From assembly GCF_036323735.1 (NCBI RefSeq), contig NC_086040.1, positions 56,645,891 through 56,709,890 of the forward strand: a stretch of DNA of 64,000 nt, read 5' to 3'. The notes beneath the pieces were generated by a model that was not told the DNA's origin, did no database searches, and saw only the letters and a program-made list of their open reading frames with translations. Origin of the DNA: Rattus norvegicus. Lineage: Eukaryota; Chordata; Mammalia; Rodentia; Muridae. Positions 19,001 to 30,987 of this stretch are shown piece by piece (within the stretch, counting starts at the first letter, position 1; the number at the start of each line of letters is the position of its first letter). Made by a program: the position numbers and the translations under genes.

Positions 19001-22000
19001 AGCTGTGTGTTTATCTTGAAAGTCAACTTCCTACAAGGTTTTCCCTCTTGGAATGAAGAGAATTCGCCAAAGAATGAAAGACTGAGACTGGGAAAAGCTT
19101 TTTCAGTCTATATAAATAAGTGTGCTTTTTACCGTCTAGAACCACTTAAAACTATGCTTACTGGTCAAGTAACAGCAATTCACTTTGCAAAACAGTAGCT
19201 GTGTGTTTATCTTCAAAGTCAACTTCCTACAAGCTTTTCCTGCTGGAAGGAACAGAATTCTCCAAAGATTGTTGGATTCAGACTGGGAAATCCATGTTTT
19301 GTCTATATTGAAAAGTGTGCTTTTTTCCCTCTAGAACCACTTAGAGCTAAGCTTATTCGCCAAGTAACAGCGATTCACTTTGCAAATCATTAGCTTTGTG
19401 TTCAGCTTCAAAGTCAAGTTCCTACAAGCTTTTTCCGCATGGAACGAACAGAACTCGACTGAGAATGTGTGATTCAGACAGGGAAACGCACTTTTTTCTA
19501 TATAGAGAGGTATGCTTATCACCTTCTAGGACCATTTAAAACAAAGCTTAATCACCAGGTAAGAACAATTCACTTGTAAAATGAAAAAAAAAGGCTGTTT
19601 TTTTATCTTCAAAGTCAACTTCCTACAAGCTATTCCCTCTTGGAATGAACAGAATTCGCCAAAGAATGAGAGACTAAGACTGGGAAAAGCTTTTTCAGTC
19701 TATATAAATAAGTCTGCATTTTTACAGTCTAGAACCACTTAAAACTAAGATTATTGGTCAAGTAACAGCAATTCACTTTTCAAAACAGTAGCTGTGTGTT
19801 TATCTTCAAAGTCAACTTCCTATAAGCTTTACCCCCTTGGAAAGAACAGAATTCGCCAAAGAATGAGAGATTCAGACTGGGAAACCCATGTTTGTCTATA
19901 TTCAAAAGTCTGCTTTTTAGCCTCAAGAACAACTTAAAAGTAAGCTTATTCGCCTAGTAACAGAAATTCACTTTGCAAAACACTAGCTGTGTGTTTATCT
20001 TGAAAGTCAACTTCCTACAAGGTTTTCCCTCTTGGAATGAAGAGAATTCGCCAAAGAATGAAAGACTGAGACTGGGAAAAGCTTTTTCAGTCTATATAAA
20101 TAAGTGTGCTTTTTACCGTCTAGAACCACTTAAAACTATGCTTATTGGCCAAGTAACAGCAATTCACTATGCAAAACAGTAGCTGTGTGTTTATCTTCAA
20201 AGTCAACTTCCTACAAGCTTTTCCTGCTGGAAGGAACAGAATTCTCCAAAGATTGTTGGATTCAGACTGGGAAATACATGTTTTGTCTATATTGAAAAGT
20301 GTGCTTTTTTCCCTCTAGAACCACTTAGAGCTAAGCTTATTCGCCAAGTAACAGCGATTCACTTTGCAAATCATTAGCTTTGTATTCAGCTTCAAAGTCA
20401 AGTTCCTACAAGCTTTTTCCGCATGGAATGAACAGAACTCGACTGAGAATGTGTGATTCAGACAGGGAAACGCACTTTTTTCTATATAGAGAGGTATGCT
20501 TATCACCTTCTAGGACCATTTAAAACAAAGCTTAATCACCAGGTAAGAACAATTCACTTGTAAAATGAAAAAAAAAAGGCTGTTTTTTTATCTTCAAAGT
20601 CAACTTCCTACAAGCTTTTCCCTCTTGGAATGAACAGAATTCGCCAAAGAATGAGAGACTAAGACTGGGAAAAGCTTTTTCAGTCTATATAAATAAGTCT
20701 GCTTTTTTACAGTCTAGAACCACTTAAAACTAAGATTATTGGTCAAGTAACAGCAATTCACTTTTCAAAACAGTAGCTGTGTGTTTATCTTCAAAGTCAA
20801 CTTCCTACAAGCTTTACCCCCTTGGAAAGAACAGAATTTGCCAAAGAATGAGAGATTCAGACTGGGAAACCCACGTTTGTCTATATTCAAAAGTCTGCTT
20901 TTTAGCCTCAAGAACAACTTAAAAGTAAGCTTATTCGCCTAGTAACAGAAATTCACTTTTCAAAACACTAGCTGTGTGTTTATCTTCAAAGTCAACTTCC
21001 TACAAGCTTTTCCCTTTTGGAACGAACAGAATTCACCAAAGAATGGGAGACTGAGACTGGGAAAAGCTTTTTCAGTCTATATGAATAAGTCTGCTTTTTA
21101 CCATCTAGAACCAGTTAAAACTAAGCTTATTGGCCAAGTAACAGCAATTCATTTTGCAAAACACTAGCTGTGTGTTTATTTCAAAGTCAACATCTTCTAA
21201 GCTCTTCCCCCTTGGAGAGAACAGAATTCACCTAAGAATGTCTGATTCAGACTGGGAAATGCAAGTATTGTCTACATTGAAAGTCTGCTTTTTACTGTCT
21301 AGGACCACTTAAAACTAAGCCTATTGGCCAAGTAAGAGCAATTCACTTTGCAGATCATTAGCTCTGTGTTTATCTTCAAAGTGAACTTCCTACAAGCTTT
21401 TGCCGCTTGGAACGAACAGAATTCGCCAAAGAATGTTGGATTCAGACTGGGAAACCCATGTTTGGTCCACATAGAAAACTCTGCTTTTTACTGTGTAGAA
21501 CCACTTAAAACTAAGCTTATTGGCCAAGTAACAGCAATTCACTTTGCTAAACCCTAGCTGTGTGTTTATTTTCAATGTCAACTTCCTACAAGCTTTTCAT
21601 ACTGGAAACAACAGAATTCTGCAAAGAATGTTCGATTCCGACTGGGAAACCCATGTTTTGTCTACATTGAAAAGTGTGCTTCTTACCCCATAGAACCCCT
21701 TAAAACTAAGCTTTTTCACCAAGTAACAGCCATTCACTCTGCAAATCACCAGCTTTGTGTTCAGCTTCAAACTCAAGTTCCTACAAGCTTTTCCCAATTG
21801 GAAGGAACAGAATTAGCCAAAGAATGAGATATTGAGACTGGGAAAAGGATTTTTCGTCTATATAGAAAAGTATGCTTTTTACCATATAGAACTACTTAAA
21901 ACTAAGCTTAATCACCAAGTAAGAACGATTCACTTTGTAAAAGGAAAAAAGGGGCTTTTTTTTTTATCTCCAAAGTCAACTTCCTACAAGCCTTTCCAGC

Positions 22001-22735
22001 CTGGAACGGACAGAATTCACCAAGGAATGTTTGATTCAGACTGAGAAAACCATGTTTTGTCTATATTGAAAAGTCTGCTTTTACCCACTAGAACCACTTA
22101 AAACTAAGAATATTCTCCTGGTAAGAACAATTCCCTTTGCAAAAACACTTGCTGTGTGTTTGTCTTCAAAGTCAACTTTCTACAAGATTTTCCTGCTTGG
22201 AACACACAGAATTTGCCAAAGAGTGAGAGATTGAGACTGGGAAAAGCTTTTTTAGAATATATAGATAAGTATGCTTTTTACCAACTAGAACTACTTAAAA
22301 CAGAGCTTAATCCCAAAGTAAGAACAATTCACTTTGTAAAACACTAGCTGTGTGTTTATCTTCAAAGTTCACTTCCTCCAAACTTTTCCCGATTGGAACG
22401 AACACGATTCCTCTAAGAATGTGTGACTGAGACTGGGAAACACACGTTTTGTGTATATATAAAAGTCTGCTTTTTTCTCCTTTGAACAACTGAAAACTAA
22501 GCTTATTTTCCAAGTAACAGCACTTCACTTTGCAAAACACTACCTGTGTGTTTATCTTGAAAGTCAACTTCCTACAAGCTTTACACCCATGGAAAGGACA
22601 GAATTGGCCAAAGAATGAGAGATTCAGACTGGGAAAAACATGTTCGTCTATATTGAAAAGTCTGCTTTTTGCCTCAAGAACCACTTAAAAGTAAGCTTAT
22701 ACGCCTAGTAACAGCAATTCACTTTGCAAAACACT
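19001..22735 (+). repeat. HOR H8, 19-mer (m1-m5 duplicated), third unit of super-repeat 1
   Basis: Length 3,735 bp. First m1-m5 block is 19001-19984, second 19985-20969, and m6 starts at 20970. The two blocks differ: the first has CAAGCTATTCCC and TCTGCATTTTTAC in m4 and CTATAAGC in m5; the second has CAAGCTTTTCCC, TCTGCTTTTTTAC and CTACAAGC. The second m1 has CTTATTGGCCAAG and CACTATGC. Closes type a. Confidence 0.94.
22387..22403 (-). other. CENP-B-box match in m13 of H8
   Basis: Same word; 3,736 bp spacing because H8 carries the extra m1-m5. Confidence 0.8.
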
Positions 22736-25485
22736 AGCTGTGTGTTTATCTTGAAAGTCAACTTCCTACAAGCTTTTCCCTCTTGGAATGAAGAGAATTC
22801 GCCAAAGAATGAAAGACTGAGACTGGGAAAAGCTTTTTCAGTCTATATAAATAAGTGTGCTTTTTACTGTCTAGAACCACTTAAAACTAAGCTTACTGGT
22901 CAAGTAACAGCAATTCACTTTGCAAAACAGTAGCTGTGTGTTTATCTTCAAAGTCAACTTCCTACAAGCTTTTCCTGCTGGAAGGAACAGAATTCTCCAA
23001 AGATTGTTGGATTCAGACTGGGAAATCCATGTTTTGTCTATATTGAAAAGTGTGCTTTTTTCCCTCTAGAACCACTTAGAGCTAAGCTTATTCGCCAAGT
23101 AACAGCGATTCACTTTGCAAATCATTAGCTTTGTGTTCAGCTTCAAAGTCAAGTTCCTACAAGCTTTTTCCGCATGGAATGAACAGAACTCGACTGAGAA
23201 TGTGTGATTCAGACAGGGAAACGCACTTTTTTCTATATAGAGAGGTATGCTTATCACCTTCTAGGACCATTTAAAACAAAGCTTAATCACCAGGTAAGAA
23301 CAATTCACTTGTAAAATGAAAAAAAAAGGCTGTCTTTTTATCTTCAAAGTCAACTTCCTACAAGCTTTTCCCTCTTGGAATGAACAGAATTCGCCAAAGA
23401 ATGAGAGACTAAGACTGGGAAAAGCTTTTTCAGTCTATATAAATAAGTCTGCTTTTTTACAGTCTAGAACCACTTAAAACTAAGATTATTGGTCAAGTAA
23501 CAGCAATTCACTTTTCAAAACAGTAGCTGTGTGTTTATCTTCAAAGTCAACTTCCTACAAGCTTTACCCCCTTGGAAAGAACAGAATTTGCCAAAGAATG
23601 AGAGATTCAGACTGGGAAACCCACGTTTGTCTATATTCAAAAGTCTGCTTTTTAGCCTCAAGAACAACTTAAAAGTAAGCTTATTCGCCTAGTAACAGAA
23701 ATTCACTTTTCAAAACACTAGCTGTGTGTTTATCTTCAAAGTCAACTTCCTACAAGCTTTTCCCTTTTGGAACGAACAGAATTCACCAAAGAATGGGAGA
23801 CTGAGACTGGGAAAAGCTTTTTCAGTCTATATGAATAAGTCTGCTTTTTACCATCTAGAACCAGTTAAAACTAAGCTTATTGGCCAAGTAACAGCAATTC
23901 ATTTTGCAAAACACTAGCTGTGTGTTTATTTCAAAGTCAACATCTTCTAAGCTCTTCCCCCTTGGAGAGAACAGAATTCACCTAAGAATGTCTGATTCAG
24001 ACTGGGAAATGCAAGTATTGTCTACATTGAAAGTCTGCTTTTTACTGTCTAGGACCACTTAAAACTAAGCCTATTGGCCAAGTAAGAGCAATTCACTTTG
24101 CAGATCATTAGCTCTGTGTTTATCTTCAAAGTGAACTTCCTACAAGCTTTTGCCGCTTGGAACGAACAGAATTCGCCAAAGAATGTTGGATTCAGACTGG
24201 GAAACCCATGTTTGGTCCACATAGAAAACTCTGCTTTTTACTGTGTAGAACCACTTAAAACTAAGCTTATTGGCCAAGTAACAGCAATTCACTTTGCTAA
24301 ACCCTAGCTGTGTGTTTATTTTCAATGTCAACTTCCTACAAGCTTTTCATACTGGAAACAACAGAATTCTGCAAAGAATGTTCGATTCCGACTGGGAAAC
24401 CCATGTTTTGTCTACATTGAAAAGTGTGCTTCTTACCCCATAGAACCCCTTAAAACTAAGCTTTTTCACCAAGTAACAGCCATTCACTCTGCAAATCACC
24501 AGCTTTGTGTTCAGCTTCAAACTCAAGTTCCTACAAGCTTTTCCCAATTGGAAGGAACAGAATTAGCCAAAGAATGAGATATTGAGACTGGGAAAAGGAT
24601 TTTTCGTCTATATAGAAAAGTATGCTTTTTACCATATAGAACTACTTAAAACTAAGCTTAATCACCAAGTAAGAACGATTCACTTTGTAAAAGGAAAAAA
24701 GGGGCTTTTTTTTTTATCTCCAAAGTCAACTTCCTACAAGCCTTTCCAGCCTGGAACGGACAGAATTCACCAAGGAATGTTTGATTCAGACTGAGAAAAC
24801 CATGTTTTGTCTATATTGAAAAGTCTGCTTTTACCCACTAGAACCACTTAAAACTAAGAATATTCTCCTGGTAAGAACAATTCCCTTTGCAAAAACACTT
24901 GCTGTGTGTTTGTCTTCAAAGTCAACTTTCTACAAGATTTTCCTGCTTGGAACACACAGAATTTGGCAAAGAGTGAGAGATTGAGACTGGGAAAAGCTTT
25001 TTTAGAATATATAGATAAGTATGCTTTTTACCAACTAGAACTACTTAAAACAGAGCTTAATCCCAAAGTAAGAACAATTCACTTTGTAAAACACTAGCTG
25101 TGTGTTTATCTTCAAAGTTCACTTCCTCCAAACTTTTCCCGATTGGAACGAACACGATTCCTCTAAGAATGTGTGACTGAGACTGGGAAACACACGTTTT
25201 GTGTATATATAAAAGTCTGCTTTTTTCTCCTTTGAACAACTGAAAACTAAGCTTATTTTCCAAGTAACAGCACTTCACTTTGCAAAACACTACCTGTGTG
25301 TTTATCTTGAAAGTCAACTTCCTACAAGCTTTACACCCATGGAAAGGACAGAATTGGCCAAAGAATGAGAGATTCAGACTGGGAAAAACATGTTCGTCTA
25401 TATTGAAAAGTCTGCTTTTTGCCTCAAGAACCACTTAAAAGTAAGCTTCTTCGCCTAGTAACAGCAATTCACTTTGCAAAACACT
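22736..25485 (+). repeat. HOR H9, 14-mer, first unit of super-repeat 2
   Basis: Length 2,750 bp, type a at both ends. Carries the m1 TACTGTCTAG marker and the T-run C at 23334, exactly 9,236 bp after its H6 counterpart. Confidence 0.95.
25137..25153 (-). other. CENP-B-box match in m13 of H9
   Basis: Same word, unchanged; 2,750 bp spacing. Confidence 0.8.
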
Positions 25486-25681
25486 AGCTGTGTGTTTATC
25501 TTGAAAGTCAACTTCCTACAAGCTTTTCCCTTTTGGAAGGAACAGAATTCACCAAAGAATGGGAGACTGAGACTGGGAAAAGCTTTTTCAGTCTATATGA
25601 ATAAGTCTGCTTTTTACCATCTAGAACCAGTTAAAACTAAGCTTATTGGCCAAGTAACAGCAATTCATTTTGCAAAACACT
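25486..25681 (+). repeat. Hybrid monomer m1/m6, scar of unequal exchange
   Basis: The first part is type a m1 (ATCTTGAAAGTC, G at 25503). From 25532 onward it is m6 (TTTTGG, GAATTCACCAAAGAATGGG, TATATGAATAAG, AACCAGTT). The switch lies in the 28 bases 25504-25531, where m1 and m6 are identical. The monomer keeps normal length. A private G at GGAAGGAAC (m6 has GGAACGAAC) lies just past the switch. Confidence 0.93.
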
Positions 25682-26902
25682 AGCTGTGTGTTTATTTCAA
25701 AGTCAACATCTTCTAAGCTCTTCCCCCTTGGAGAGAACAGAATTCACCTAAGAATGTCTGATTCAGACTGGGAAATGCAAGTATTGTCTACATTGAAAGT
25801 CTGCTTTTTACTGTCTAGGACCACTTAAAACTAAGCCTATTGGCCAAGTAAGAGCAATTCACTTTGCAGATCATTAGCTCTGTGTTTATCTTCAAAGTGA
25901 ACTTCCTACAAGCTTTTGCCGCTTGGAACGAACAGAATTCGCCAAAGAATGTTGGATTCAGACTGGGAAACCCATGTTTGGTCCACATAGAAAACTCTGC
26001 TTTTTACTGTGTAGAACCACTTAAAACTAAGCTTATTGGCCAAGTAACAGCAATTCACTTTGCTAAACCCTAGCTGTGTGTTTATTTTCAATGTCAACTT
26101 CCTACAAGCTTTTCATACTGGAAACAACAGAATTCTGCAAAGAATGTTCGATTCCGACTGGGAAACCCATGTTTTGTCTACATTGAAAAGTGTGCTTCTT
26201 ACCCCATAGAACCCCTTAAAACTAAGCTTTTTCACCAAGTAACAGCCATTCACTCTGCAAATCACCAGCTTTGTGTTCAGCTTCAAACTCAAGTTCCTAC
26301 AAGCTTTTCCCAATTGGAAGGAACAGAATTAGCCAAAGAATGAGATATTGAGACTGGGAAAAGGATTTTTCGTCTATATAGAAAAGTATGCTTTTTACCA
26401 TATAGAACTACTTAAAACTAAGCTTAATCACCAAGTAAGAACGATTCACTTTGTAAAAGGAAAAAAGGGGCTTTTTTTTTTATCTCCAAAGTCAACTTCC
26501 TACAAGCCTTTCCAGCCTGGAACGGACAGAATTCACCAAGGAATGTTTGATTCAGACTGAGAAAACCATGTTTTGTCTATATTGAAAAGTCTGCTTTTAC
26601 CCACTAGAACCACTTAAAACTAAGAATATTCTCCTGGTAAGAACAATTCCCTTTGCAAAAACACTTGCTGTGTGTTTGTCTTCAAAGTCAACTTTCTACA
26701 AGATTTTCCTGCTTGGAACACACAGAATTTGGCAAAGAGTGAGAGATTGAGACTGGGAAAAGCTTTTTTAGAATATATAGATAAGTATGCTTTTTACCAA
26801 CTAGAACTACTTAAAACAGAGCTTAATCCCAAAGTAAGAACAATTCACTTTGTAAAACACTAGCTGTGTGTTTATCTTCAAAGTTCACTTCCTCCAAACT
26901 TT

Positions 26903-26919
26903 TCCCGATTGGAACGAAC
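26903..26919 (-). other. CENP-B-box match in m13 of H10
   Basis: Same word; 1,766 bp spacing, the closest pair of boxes, produced by the H10 deletion. Confidence 0.8.
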
Positions 26920-27252
26920 ACGATTCCTCTAAGAATGTGTGACTGAGACTGGGAAACACACGTTTTGTGTATATATAAAAGTCTGCTTTTTTCTCCTTTG
27001 AACAACTGAAAACTAAGCTTATTTTCCAAGTAACAGCACTTTACTTTGCAAAACACTACCTGTGTGTTTATCTTGAAAGTCAACTTCCTACAAGCTTTAC
27101 ACCCATAGAAAGGACAGAATTGGCCAAAGAATGAGAGATTCAGACTGGGAAACCCATGTTTGTCTATATTCAAAAGTCTGCTTTTTAGCCTCAAGAACAA
27201 CTTAAAAGTAAGCTTATACGCCTAGTAACAGAAATTCACTTTGCAAAACACT

Positions 27253-30200
27253 AGCTGTGTGTTTATCTTGAAAGTCAACTTCCTACAAGGTTTTCCCTCT
27301 TGGAATGAAGAGAATTCGCCAAAGAATGAAAGACTGAGACTGGGAAAAGCTTTTTCAGTCTATATAAATAAGTGTGCTTTTTACCGTCTAGAACCACTTA
27401 AAACTATGCTTACTGGTCAAGTAACAGCAATTCACTTTGCAAAACAGTAGCTGTGTGTTTATCTTCAAAGTCAACTTCCTACAAGCTTTTCCTGCTGGAA
27501 GGAACAGAATTCTCCAAAGATTGTTGGATTCAGACTGGGAAATCCATGTTTTGTCTATATTGAAAAGTGTGCTTTTTTCCCTCTAGAACCACTTAGAGCT
27601 AAGCTTATTCGCCAAGTAACAGCGATTCACTTTGCAAATCATTAGCTTTGTGTTCAGCTTCAAAGTCAAGTTCCTACAAGCTTTTTCCGCATGGAACGAA
27701 CAGAACTCGACTGAGAATGTGTGATTCAGACAGGGAAACGCACTTTTTTCTATATAGAGAGGTATGCTTATCACCTTCTAGGACCATTTAAAACAAAGCT
27801 TAATCACCAGGTAAGAACAATTCACTTGTAAAATGAAAAAAAAAGGCTGTTTTTTTATCTTCAAAGTCAACTTCCTACAAGCTATTCCCTCTTGGAATGA
27901 ACAGAATTCGCCAAAGAATGAGAGACTAAGACTGGGAAAAGCTTTTTCAGTCTATATAAATAAGTCTGCATTTTTACAGTCTAGAACCACTTAAAACTAA
28001 GATTATTGGTCAAGTAACAGCAATTCACTTTTCAAAACAGTAGCTGTGTGTTTATCTTCAAAGTCAACTTCCTATAAGCTTTACCCCCTTGGAAAGAACA
28101 GAATTCGCCAAAGAATGAGAGATTCAGACTGGGAAACCCATGTTTGTCTATATTCAAAAGTCTGCTTTTTAGCCTCAAGAACAACTTAAAAGTAAGCTTA
28201 TTCGCCTAGTAACAGAAATTCACTTTGCAAAACACTAGCTGTGTGTTTATCTTGAAAGTCAACTTCCTACAAGGTTTTCCCTCTTGGAATGAAGAGAATT
28301 CGCCAAAGAATGAAAGACTGAGACTGGGAAAAGCTTTTTCAGTCTATATAAATAAGTGTGCTTTTTACCGTCTAGAACCACTTAAAACTATGCTTATTGG
28401 CCAAGTAACAGCAATTCACTATGCAAAACAGTAGCTGTGTGTTTATCTTCAAAGTCAACTTCCTACAAGCTTTTCCTGCTGGAAGGAACAGAATTCTCCA
28501 AAGATTGTTGGATTCAGACTGGGAAATACATGTTTTGTCTATATTGAAAAGTGTGCTTTTTTCCCTCTAGAACCACTTAGAGCTAAGCTTATTCGCCAAG
28601 TAACAGCGATTCACTTTGCAAATCATTAGCTTTGTATTCAGCTTCAAAGTCAAGTTCCTACAAGCTTTTTCCGCATGGAATGAACAGAACTCGACTGAGA
28701 ATGTGTGATTCAGACAGGGAAACGCACTTTTTTCTATATAGAGAGGTATGCTTATCACCTTCTAGGACCATTTAAAACAAAGCTTAATCACCAGGTAAGA
28801 ACAATTCACTTGTAAAATGAAAAAAAAAAGGCTGTTTTTTTATCTTCAAAGTCAACTTCCTACAAGCTTTTCCCTCTTGGAATGAACAGAATTCGCCAAA
28901 GAATGAGAGACTAAGACTGGGAAAAGCTTTTTCAGTCTATATAAATAAGTCTGCTTTTTTACAGTCTAGAACCACTTAAAACTAAGATTATTGGTCAAGT
29001 AACAGCAATTCACTTTTCAAAACAGTAGCTGTGTGTTTATCTTCAAAGTCAACTTCCTACAAGCTTTACCCCCTTGGAAAGAACAGAATTTGCCAAAGAA
29101 TGAGAGATTCAGACTGGGAAACCCACGTTTGTCTATATTCAAAAGTCTGCTTTTTAGCCTCAAGAACAACTTAAAAGTAAGCTTATTCGCCTAGTAACAG
29201 AAATTCACTTTTCAAAACACTAGCTGTGTGTTTATCTTCAAAGTCAACTTCCTACAAGCTTTTCCCTTTTGGAACGAACAGAATTCACCAAAGAATGGGA
29301 GACTGAGACTGGGAAAAGCTTTTTCAGTCTATATGAATAAGTCTGCTTTTTACCATCTAGAACCAGTTAAAACTAAGCTTATTGGCCAAGTAACAGCAAT
29401 TCATTTTGCAAAACACTAGCTGTGTGTTTATTTCAAAGTCAACATCTTCTAAGCTCTTCCCCCTTGGAGAGAACAGAATTCACCTAAGAATGTCTGATTC
29501 AGACTGGGAAATGCAAGTATTGTCTACATTGAAAGTCTGCTTTTTACTGTCTAGGACCACTTAAAACTAAGCCTATTGGCCAAGTAAGAGCAATTCACTT
29601 TGCAGATCATTAGCTCTGTGTTTATCTTCAAAGTGAACTTCCTACAAGCTTTTGCCGCTTGGAACGAACAGAATTCGCCAAAGAATGTTGGATTCAGACT
29701 GGGAAACCCATGTTTGGTCCACATAGAAAACTCTGCTTTTTACTGTGTAGAACCACTTAAAACTAAGCTTATTGGCCAAGTAACAGCAATTCACTTTGCT
29801 AAACCCTAGCTGTGTGTTTATTTTCAATGTCAACTTCCTACAAGCTTTTCATACTGGAAACAACAGAATTCTGCAAAGAATGTTCGATTCCGACTGGGAA
29901 ACCCATGTTTTGTCTACATTGAAAAGTGTGCTTCTTACCCCATAGAACCCCTTAAAACTAAGCTTTTTCACCAAGTAACAGCCATTCACTCTGCAAATCA
30001 CCAGCTTTGTGTTCAGCTTCAAACTCAAGTTCCTACAAGCTTTTCCCAATTGGAAGGAACAGAATTAGCCAAAGAATGAGATATTGAGACTGGGAAAAGG
30101 ATTTTTCGTCTATATAGAAAAGTATGCTTTTTACCATATAGAACTACTTAAAACTAAGCTTAATCACCAAGTAAGAACGATTCACTTTGTAAAAGGAAAA

Positions 30201-30987
30201 AAGGGGCTTTTTTTTTTATCTCCAAAGTCAACTTCCTACAAGCCTTTCCAGCCTGGAACGGACAGAATTCACCAAGGAATGTTTGATTCAGACTGAGAAA
30301 ACCATGTTTTGTCTATATTGAAAAGTCTGCTTTTACCCACTAGAACCACTTAAAACTAAGAATATTCTCCTGGTAAGAACAATTCCCTTTGCAAAAACAC
30401 TTGCTGTGTGTTTGTCTTCAAAGTCAACTTTCTACAAGATTTTCCTGCTTGGAACACACAGAATTTGCCAAAGAGTGAGAGATTGAGACTGGGAAAAGCT
30501 TTTTTAGAATATATAGATAAGTATGCTTTTTACCAACTAGAACTACTTAAAACAGAGCTTAATCCCAAAGTAAGAACAATTCACTTTGTAAAACACTAGC
30601 TGTGTGTTTATCTTCAAAGTTCACTTCCTCCAAACTTTTCCCGATTGGAACGAACACGATTCCTCTAAGAATGTGTGACTGAGACTGGGAAACACACGTT
30701 TTGTGTATATATAAAAGTCTGCTTTTTTCTCCTTTGAACAACTGAAAACTAAGCTTATTTTCCAAGTAACAGCACTTCACTTTGCAAAACACTACCTGTG
30801 TGTTTATCTTGAAAGTCAACTTCCTACAAGCTTTACACCCATGGAAAGGACAGAATTGGCCAAAGAATGAGAGATTCAGACTGGGAAAAACATGTTCGTC
30901 TATATTGAAAAGTCTGCTTTTTGCCTCAAGAACCACTTAAAAGTAAGCTTATACGCCTAGTAACAGCAATTCACTTTGCAAAACACT
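27253..30987 (+). repeat. HOR H11, 19-mer, third unit of super-repeat 2
   Basis: Length 3,735 bp, the same length and block markers as H8. Blocks are 27253-28236 and 28237-29221; m6 starts at 29222. Closes type a with TTATACGCC. Confidence 0.94.
30639..30655 (-). other. CENP-B-box match in m13 of H11
   Basis: Same word, unchanged; 3,736 bp spacing. Confidence 0.8.

Larger units (their letters stand above)
25486..27252 (+). repeat. HOR H10, 9-mer: (1/6 hybrid)-7-8-9-10-11-12-13-14
   Basis: At 1,767 bp this is the shortest unit. It lacks the equivalent of five monomers because m1 and m6 are fused. Closes type b. In the three-HOR pattern it takes the place of H7 and H13, so the deletion most likely happened within super-repeat 2. 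Confidence 0.95.

Noticed and set aside
25486..27252. 9-mer as an independent HOR family
   Set aside because: All nine monomers match the 14-mer and the first is an m1/m6 fusion, so a deletion explains it more simply.
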